This document shows, piece after piece, positions 13,375 through 18,399 of a DNA stretch of 18,399 nt. A program made the position numbers and the translations under genes. Location of the stretch: NCBI GenBank assembly GCA_947463105.1, contig CANHSD010000025.1, forward strand, positions 1 through 18,399, in the 5' to 3' direction. Origin of the DNA: Chitinophagaceae bacterium (GTDB lineage Bacteria; Bacteroidota; Bacteroidia; Chitinophagales; Chitinophagaceae). The notes beneath the pieces were generated by a model. That model worked only from the letters and a program-made list of their open reading frames with translations. It was not told where the DNA came from and did not search any database. Every line of letters begins with the position of its first letter. Positions within the stretch are counted from its first letter, which is position 1.

Positions 13375-16113
13375 ATGAAAAGATTAGCTTGCTTTGCAGC
13401 TTTCCTATTGATGATGCTGCCGGCTATTGTTAACGCGCAAAATGTTATTATAACTGGAAATGTGAAGAGCGCTTCTGGAGGGGAGTCCTTGGGTTCAGTT
13501 TCTGTTACCTTAAAGGGAAATTCCAATGGAACGTTTACCGACAACAAAGGGAATTTCAGACTCAGTTTACCCTCAAAAACCAAATTTCCTGTTACCGTTC
13601 TTTTTTCTTCCATTGGTTTTGGCATCACTGAAGTAAGTGTTGCTGCTGCTGGTGAAATGAAATCCATTACATTAAATCCTTCTTCGACTCTTGGAGAGGA
13701 GGTTGTTGTTTCTGCCACAAGAACGCCAACTAAAATCCTTGAATCGCCTGTTTCTATTGAACGCGTAAGCCTTGCGTCCATAAGAAATTCACCTTCGGCT
13801 GACTATTTTGACATGGCAACCAACCTGAAAGGTGTTGATATGGTGGCTTCAAGCTTAACCTTTAAAACAGTTACCACCAGAGGTTTTGCTGGAAGTGGTA
13901 ACACAAGATTTACCCAGATTGTAGACGGAATGGACAATCAGGCACCTGGTTTGAACTTTTCTGTGGGAAGCATAGCCGCACTCAACGAACTTGATGTTGA
14001 AAGCATGGAGCTTTTGCAAGGTGCCTCTTCGGCACTCTATGGGCCAGGTGGTATGAACGGTACTTTGCTGATCAACAGCAAAGATCCTTTCAAATACCAA
14101 GGCCTTTCATTCCAAATGAAGAATGGTATGATGCATACAGACGGTAAGTACCGTGATCCAGCACCATATTACAACTGGGATGTGCGTTATGCCAAAAAAG
14201 TTTCTGACAGGTTTGCATACAAATTCACTGCTGGTATCATTCAGGCGAAAGACTGGTTGGCTGCAGACAACAGAAACGTTAACAGGGCAGCAGGAAGCAA
14301 TTTCAATAAATTTACTCCTGGAACACGCAGTACTGATCCCAACTATGACGGTTTAAATGTTTACGGAGACGAAACCAATATTGATTTGAACCTTGTTCTC
14401 AATGGTATCGCTGGTCAGGCTCCATTTTTGGCCCCCTATATCTCTACATTGACGGGTTCTCCAAACCTGGTTTCAAGAACGGGATATTCTGAAAAAGAAG
14501 TTACCAATCCTAACACCATCAATTTCAAATTGGGTGGTTCTTTGAACTATAAGCTTACCAATTCCATTGAAGCAATCCTTTCTGCCAATTGGGGTACTGG
14601 AAATACTGTTTACACTGGAAGTGAGCGTTACTCGATTCTTGATTTAAAATTGGGTCAGTACAAACTTGAATTCAAGCACAAGAACTGGATGTTGAGGGCC
14701 TATACAACTCAGGAAAATGCTGGTCAGGCCTACAATACCACTATTACAACCCGTTTGTTTAATGAAGCATGGAAGGCTTCGCCTCAGTGGTATACTGAAT
14801 ATGGACAAGCTTTCCTCGGTGGAAAGTTGAATGGTATGTCTCATACCGATGCCCATAATCTTGCACGTTCTCTTGCAGATGTAGGAAGGCCTGTGGCAGG
14901 AAGTGCACAGTTTCAATCATTGTATGATGCCATTAGATTAAGGCCCATCTCAAAAGGTGGAGGTAGATTGATTGACAGAACCAATCTTTATGCTGTTGAA
15001 GGTCAATACAACCTCAGTGAGTTGACGGGCAAATTTGCCGAAGTACTCGTTGGCGGTAATTTCAGGAGATTTTTATTGAACTCAGAAGGTACTTTGTTTG
15101 CAGACTCTGCAAACAAAATTCCTATCAACGAATACGGTGCATACGTCCAACTTGCCAAAGGTTTTGCCCAAGACCTTATCAAGTTTACCGTTTCTGGTCG
15201 ATTTGATAAAAATGAAAACTTCAAAGGTCGTTTCACCCCAAGGGCTACCATGCTCTTTAAAGTGGCTAAAGACAATCACTTGAGGTTCTCTTATCAAACT
15301 GCCTATAGATTCCCTTCAACACAACAGCAATACATCAACCTTGCAGTGGGTGGAGCAATCCTCTCTGGTGGTGTACCTGCGATGAAAGACTTTTATAAAG
15401 TAACTACCAATCCAGTTTACTCAGTTGCTGCGCTTGGAGCAGGCCAGCTGAAAGTTCAGGACCTTCCTGAATTCAATCCTGAAGCTGTAACCTCTTTTGA
15501 ATTAGGTTACCGTGGACTGCTTGCCAAATCAAAATTATTGGTAGATGTTTATGGATATCTTGGTAATTACCAGGATTTCATTACACGTGTCATCGTAGCA
15601 CAATCCATCAGGAGTACACCAAGCCCTGCAGATGTTATCAATGCCGCTACAAGAAGAATCATTTCTTTCCCCATCAATTCACCTACTCCTGTAAAAACTT
15701 CAGGATATGGTATTTCATTGGAGTATAAATTTAAAAAAGGTTTTTACCTGAATACGAATTTCTCCTCTGATCAACTGGGTGAAGTTCCTAATGGCTATAT
15801 TACTTATTTCAATGCACCAAAGTACAGGGCTAATGCAACATTCGGTAACACTGGTTTTGGTAAAAGCAAACGCATTGGGTTCAATTTCGTTTATCGCTAC
15901 CAATCAGCCTTTTATTATGAAAGTGATCTTGCCAATGGAGACGTTCCTGCCTACCAGGTTCTTGACGCACAGATCAGTTACAGGTTGCCTGCCGTCAATT
16001 CTGTCTTAAAATTGGGTGCGAACAATTTGTTAAACCAATACTATATCACTGCACTGGCCAATCCTTCCATTGGTGGCTTGTACTATGTATCTTTCGGGTA
16101 TAACATTTTCTAA
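13375..16113 (+). CDS. TonB-dependent receptor with N-terminal carboxypeptidase-regulatory-like domain
   Basis: A 912-residue outer-membrane receptor. The signal peptide covers residues 1-21 (cleavage VNA/QN). Residues 25-105 form a CarboxypepD_reg-like domain (GNVKSASGGESLGSVSVTLK ... TDNKGNFRLSLP). A TonB-box-like EEVVVSATRTP sits at 108-118, followed by the plug domain: IRNSPSADYFDMATNLKGVD, TTRGFAGSGNTRF, VDGMDNQAPG and LLQGASSALYGPGGMNGTLL. The remaining roughly 680 residues are barrel strands, with an EFNPEAVTSFELGYRG block typical of siderophore-type receptors and a C-terminal strand ending YYVSFGYNIF with the usual terminal Phe. It moves an unidentified substrate across the outer membrane using TonB energy. 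It differs from SusC systems in lacking a SusD gene; instead a FAS1 lipoprotein gene follows after 35 bp. A palindrome in its promoter suggests regulation. Confidence 0.95.
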   Translation: MKRLACFAAFLLMMLPAIVNAQNVIITGNVKSASGGESLGSVSVTLKGNSNGTFTDNKGNFRLSLPSKTKFPVTVLFSSIGFGITEVSVAAAGEMKSITLNPSSTLGEEVVVSATRTPTKILESPVSIERVSLASIRNSPSADYFDMATNLKGVDMVASSLTFKTVTTRGFAGSGNTRFTQIVDGMDNQAPGLNFSVGSIAALNELDVESMELLQGASSALYGPGGMNGTLLINSKDPFKYQGLSFQMKNGMMHTDGKYRDPAPYYNWDVRYAKKVSDRFAYKFTAGIIQAKDWLAADNRNVNRAAGSNFNKFTPGTRSTDPNYDGLNVYGDETNIDLNLVLNGIAGQAPFLAPYISTLTGSPNLVSRTGYSEKEVTNPNTINFKLGGSLNYKLTNSIEAILSANWGTGNTVYTGSERYSILDLKLGQYKLEFKHKNWMLRAYTTQENAGQAYNTTITTRLFNEAWKASPQWYTEYGQAFLGGKLNGMSHTDAHNLARSLADVGRPVAGSAQFQSLYDAIRLRPISKGGGRLIDRTNLYAVEGQYNLSELTGKFAEVLVGGNFRRFLLNSEGTLFADSANKIPINEYGAYVQLAKGFAQDLIKFTVSGRFDKNENFKGRFTPRATMLFKVAKDNHLRFSYQTAYRFPSTQQQYINLAVGGAILSGGVPAMKDFYKVTTNPVYSVAALGAGQLKVQDLPEFNPEAVTSFELGYRGLLAKSKLLVDVYGYLGNYQDFITRVIVAQSIRSTPSPADVINAATRRIISFPINSPTPVKTSGYGISLEYKFKKGFYLNTNFSSDQLGEVPNGYITYFNAPKYRANATFGNTGFGKSKRIGFNFVYRYQSAFYYESDLANGDVPAYQVLDAQISYRLPAVNSVLKLGANNLLNQYYITALANPSIGGLYYVSFGYNIF

Positions 16114-16148
16114 TTGCCAGTACAAATCATTGAAATAAAAAAAATATC

Positions 16149-17198
16149 ATGAAAAAAATATACAATTCTTTCAAGTTTATTCTTCCACTGATCATGCTGG
16201 TCGTGGTGGTATCAACTTCTTGTAACAAGGATGTTCCAGCCGCTATGCCTATTGTTTCAACACCTGTTGGTAGCACGATTGGTGACATTCTTACGACCAA
16301 TCCTAATTTTACAATCCTGAGGGCAGCGGTTACAAAAGCAGGCATGCTGGCAGCTGTCTCTGACATAAACAATCAGTTCACTGTTTTTGCACCCAGTGAT
16401 GCTGCATTCATCGCGTCTGGTATCCCATTGGCTGCTATCAATGCACTTCCAGCTGCATCTGTTACAAGCATTGTTCAGTACCATGTCATTCCAGGTCGTA
16501 AGTTGATGTCATCTTCCGTTCCCACTTCTTTCCCGAATGTCCAAATGCCTACATCTTTCATTATTCCTGCACCGAATACCAATCCATTGGTGCGGTTCAG
16601 CAATTTTCCTTCCAGAAGGGGAGACAGGGTTTGGGTCAACAATATACCGGTAGTAACCCCAGATGTTGATGCAGCCAATGGTGCTATCCATGTTACAGCT
16701 GCAGTTGTTGCACCTCCTACAAGGGTTTTATTGGACACAATCTCTCGAGAGACTGATATGTCCTACCTTGTTGCTGCCATCCTCAGGGCTGATACTGGTG
16801 TACCAGCTGGTTCACGCTTCCAGGATTATCTTGTCAATCCTTTGGCCAACTTTACAATAATGGCGCCAACCAATGCTGCATTCATGGCATTGTTTACATC
16901 ACTTAGATTGCCAGTAACTCCATCATCTTTCGGATTGTTACCTGTTTCCACAGTTCAAGGAATTGTTGCCTATCATGTGTTGATGGGTCGTGCCTTTTCT
17001 CCCAATCTCCCAACTGCTGCTACACCTGTACCAACGCTTCTGTCTGCTTCTTTGCCTACAGCCCCATTGTTGACAGTTGATGCAACCCAGGGTGTAAGAG
17101 GTGCAAGAAACCCAAGCTATTCAAGAATTACTGCTGTTGACAGACATGCCATCAATGGTGTATACCATAAAATTGACCAGGTACTCATGCCACAATAA
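16149..17198 (+). CDS. Lipoprotein with two fasciclin (FAS1) domains
   Basis: A 349-residue lipoprotein: the signal sequence ends VSTSC with Cys25 as the lipidation site, and the following NKD could favour surface export in this phylum. Two FAS1 domains follow. The first has its H1 box TVFAPSDAAF at 78-87, a central QYHVIPG, and its H2 box NGAIHV at 177-182. The second has TIMAPTNAAF from 236, AYHVLMG, and NGVYHK at 336-341. FAS1 domains mediate adhesion or ligand binding at cell surfaces. The composition is rich in Ala, Pro, Thr and Val. The gene lies 35 bp after the TonB-dependent receptor with an A-rich leader and no own promoter visible, so the two are probably cotranscribed and may act together at the outer membrane. 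Domain calls are strong; the ligand is unknown. Confidence 0.93.
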   Translation: MKKIYNSFKFILPLIMLVVVVSTSCNKDVPAAMPIVSTPVGSTIGDILTTNPNFTILRAAVTKAGMLAAVSDINNQFTVFAPSDAAFIASGIPLAAINALPAASVTSIVQYHVIPGRKLMSSSVPTSFPNVQMPTSFIIPAPNTNPLVRFSNFPSRRGDRVWVNNIPVVTPDVDAANGAIHVTAAVVAPPTRVLLDTISRETDMSYLVAAILRADTGVPAGSRFQDYLVNPLANFTIMAPTNAAFMALFTSLRLPVTPSSFGLLPVSTVQGIVAYHVLMGRAFSPNLPTAATPVPTLLSASLPTAPLLTVDATQGVRGARNPSYSRITAVDRHAINGVYHKIDQVLMPQ

Positions 17199-17213
17199 AT
17201 TTCAGTAATTAAC

Positions 17214-17248
17214 AAAAAAGACCGGTCTCAAATGAGCCGGTCTTTTTT
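17214..17248. terminator. Strong bidirectional intrinsic terminator
   Basis: AAAAAAGACCGG pairs perfectly with CCGGTCTTTTTT (12 bp). Inside, after one bulged T, CTC pairs with GAG around an AAAT loop. T-runs follow the stem on both strands, so it should end both the receptor/FAS1 transcript (+) and the ychF transcript (-), whose stop codons lie 15 bp and 26 bp away. Confidence 0.92.
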
Positions 17249-17274
17249 GTGCATTTTAATGGAACAGAACTTCT

Positions 17275-18375
17275 TTAAACATTGAACCTAAAATGCATGA
17301 TGTCTCCATCCTGTACAATATAATCTTTACCCTGTACGGCCATTTTGCCGGCTTCTTTGCAGGCTGCTTCAGATCCAAGGGTGGTGAAGTCCGCATATCC
17401 AATCACTTCAGCCCTGATAAATCCTTTTTCAAAGTCAGTATGAATAACGCCAGCAGCCTGTGGAGCCAGCATTCCTTTTGTAATGGTCCATGCGCGTACC
17501 TCCTGAACACCTGCTGTAAAATAGGTAGCGAGGTTGAGCAATTTGTAGGTTGATCGGATCAGCCTCACCACACCGCTTTCAGAAAGACCAAGGTCAGTCA
17601 GGAACATCATCCTGTCGTCATAGCTTTCCATTACAGCTATCTCACTTTCAATGGCGGCACTCACAAAAAGAATTTCAGCATGTTCAAGTTTGATGGCTTC
17701 CTTAACTTGTTCAGTAAAAATGTTGCCACTCACAACACTTTTCTCATCAACATTGCATACATATACAACCGGTTTAATGGTCAGCAAAAACATATCGTTG
17801 ATGTATTTATCTTTTTCTTCCTCAGATATGTCGAAGGCTCGGGCATTTTTGCCTTGATCAAGATGATCTTTAAGTGCCCTCAACACTTCAATTCCTCTCA
17901 ATATTTCCCTATCACTGCTTTTGGATAGTTTTTCAGATTTGGATAATTTTTTCTCGACACTTTCAAGGTCTTTTAATTGTAGTTCGGTATCAATAACTTC
18001 CTTGTCTCTCACCGGATTTACATTACCATCTACATGAATTACATTGTCATCCTCAAAGCACCTGAGTACATGAATAATGGCATCAGTAGCCCTGATGTTG
18101 CCGAGGAACTGGTTTCCCAGTCCTTCGCCTTTGCTAGCACCCTTGACCAAGCCGGCGATATCAACAATTTCAACGGTGGTTGGAACCACCTTCTGCGGTT
18201 TTACAATCTTTTCGAGTTCAATAAGCCTGTCATCGGGAACCGTAATAACTCCGATATTGGGTTCGATGGTGCAGAAAGGAAAATTCGCTGCCTGTGCTTT
18301 TGCACTGCTAAGTGCATTAAATAGGGTTGATTTTCCTACATTTGGTAATCCGACAATGCCAGCCTGTAATGCCAT
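17275..18375 (-). CDS. ychF: Redox-regulated ATPase YchF (Obg-family, OLA1-like)
   Basis: A 366-residue protein, the usual length for YchF (363-366 in most bacteria). The start chosen is the ATG at 18375, giving MALQAGIVGLPNVGKS; an upstream in-frame TTG at 18396 would add seven residues not seen in the family. Walker A is G9-L-P-N-V-G-K-S16, switch I includes FPFCTIEPN at 32-40, and G3 is D72-I-A-G followed by Leu76 where Ras-like GTPases have the catalytic Gln. The nucleotide-specificity motif is N208-V-D-E211 (NxxE) in place of NKxD, the known reason YchF binds ATP rather than GTP. A C-terminal TGS-like domain ends GDIMHFRFNV. The protein associates with ribosomes and is tied to stress responses. 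Its promoter is outside the window. Confidence 0.97.
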   Translation of the reverse strand: MALQAGIVGLPNVGKSTLFNALSSAKAQAANFPFCTIEPNIGVITVPDDRLIELEKIVKPQKVVPTTVEIVDIAGLVKGASKGEGLGNQFLGNIRATDAIIHVLRCFEDDNVIHVDGNVNPVRDKEVIDTELQLKDLESVEKKLSKSEKLSKSSDREILRGIEVLRALKDHLDQGKNARAFDISEEEKDKYINDMFLLTIKPVVYVCNVDEKSVVSGNIFTEQVKEAIKLEHAEILFVSAAIESEIAVMESYDDRMMFLTDLGLSESGVVRLIRSTYKLLNLATYFTAGVQEVRAWTITKGMLAPQAAGVIHTDFEKGFIRAEVIGYADFTTLGSEAACKEAGKMAVQGKDYIVQDGDIMHFRFNV

Positions 18376-18399
18376 AGTTTTGATTTTGCGTGGCAAAGA

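Noticed and set aside
17214..17248. Long inverted repeat considered as a mobile-element end
   Set aside because: There is no transposase or target duplication nearby; T-runs on both sides between convergent genes identify it as a bidirectional terminator.
18376..18396. Seven-residue N-terminal extension of YchF from a TTG
   Set aside because: The family begins a few residues before the Walker A motif, which the ATG at 18375 gives exactly.

Overview
The window looks like ordinary chromosome of a member of the Bacteroidota, most likely a Chitinophagia/Chitinophagaceae-type organism. The reasons are the lineage-typical families (DUF4270, GSCFA, DUF5686 with a carboxypeptidase-regulatory-like domain, a stand-alone half glycogen synthase, long-form PurC), moderate-to-low GC, weak Shine-Dalgarno sites with A/T-rich leaders, and promoter-like TTTG / TAnnTTTG elements. 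The lineage is inferred from protein families recognised by eye, not from a database search. No mobile element, CRISPR array, rRNA or tRNA was seen, and there is no gene-free stretch over 300 bases. The longest gap is 137 bp, at 13238-13374.

Layout, left to right. (1) 1-2204, + strand: the 3' end of a glycogen/starch-synthase-like protein (N-terminal GT5 domain only), then a DUF4270 lipoprotein. (2) 2241-3500: metK, followed by a perfect 9-bp hairpin. (3) 3561-11175: six tightly packed + strand genes that look like one operon: a Nudix hydrolase with an altered Nudix box, rlmB (11-bp overlap), a GSCFA/SGNH-like protein, a penicillin-acylase-family Ntn hydrolase, a small four-helix membrane protein and a DUF5686 outer-membrane protein. 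(4) 11271-12311: trhO (+), meeting purC (-) end to end with only 2 bp between their stop codons. (5) 13375-17198: a TonB-dependent receptor and a two-FAS1-domain lipoprotein, preceded by a promoter-like region holding a perfect 8-3-8 palindrome and closed by a strong bidirectional terminator. (6) 17275-18375, - strand: ychF.

Functionally the window mixes housekeeping genes (SAM synthesis, 23S rRNA 2'-O-methylation, tRNA wobble-U hydroxylation, purine synthesis, a ribosome-associated ATPase) with cell-envelope genes typical of Bacteroidota. The part most likely to hold undescribed biology is the receptor/FAS1-lipoprotein pair with its palindromic candidate operator. Second is the set of uncharacterised envelope proteins in the 3561-11175 cluster. 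I found no sign of a defence system or other dramatic new machinery.
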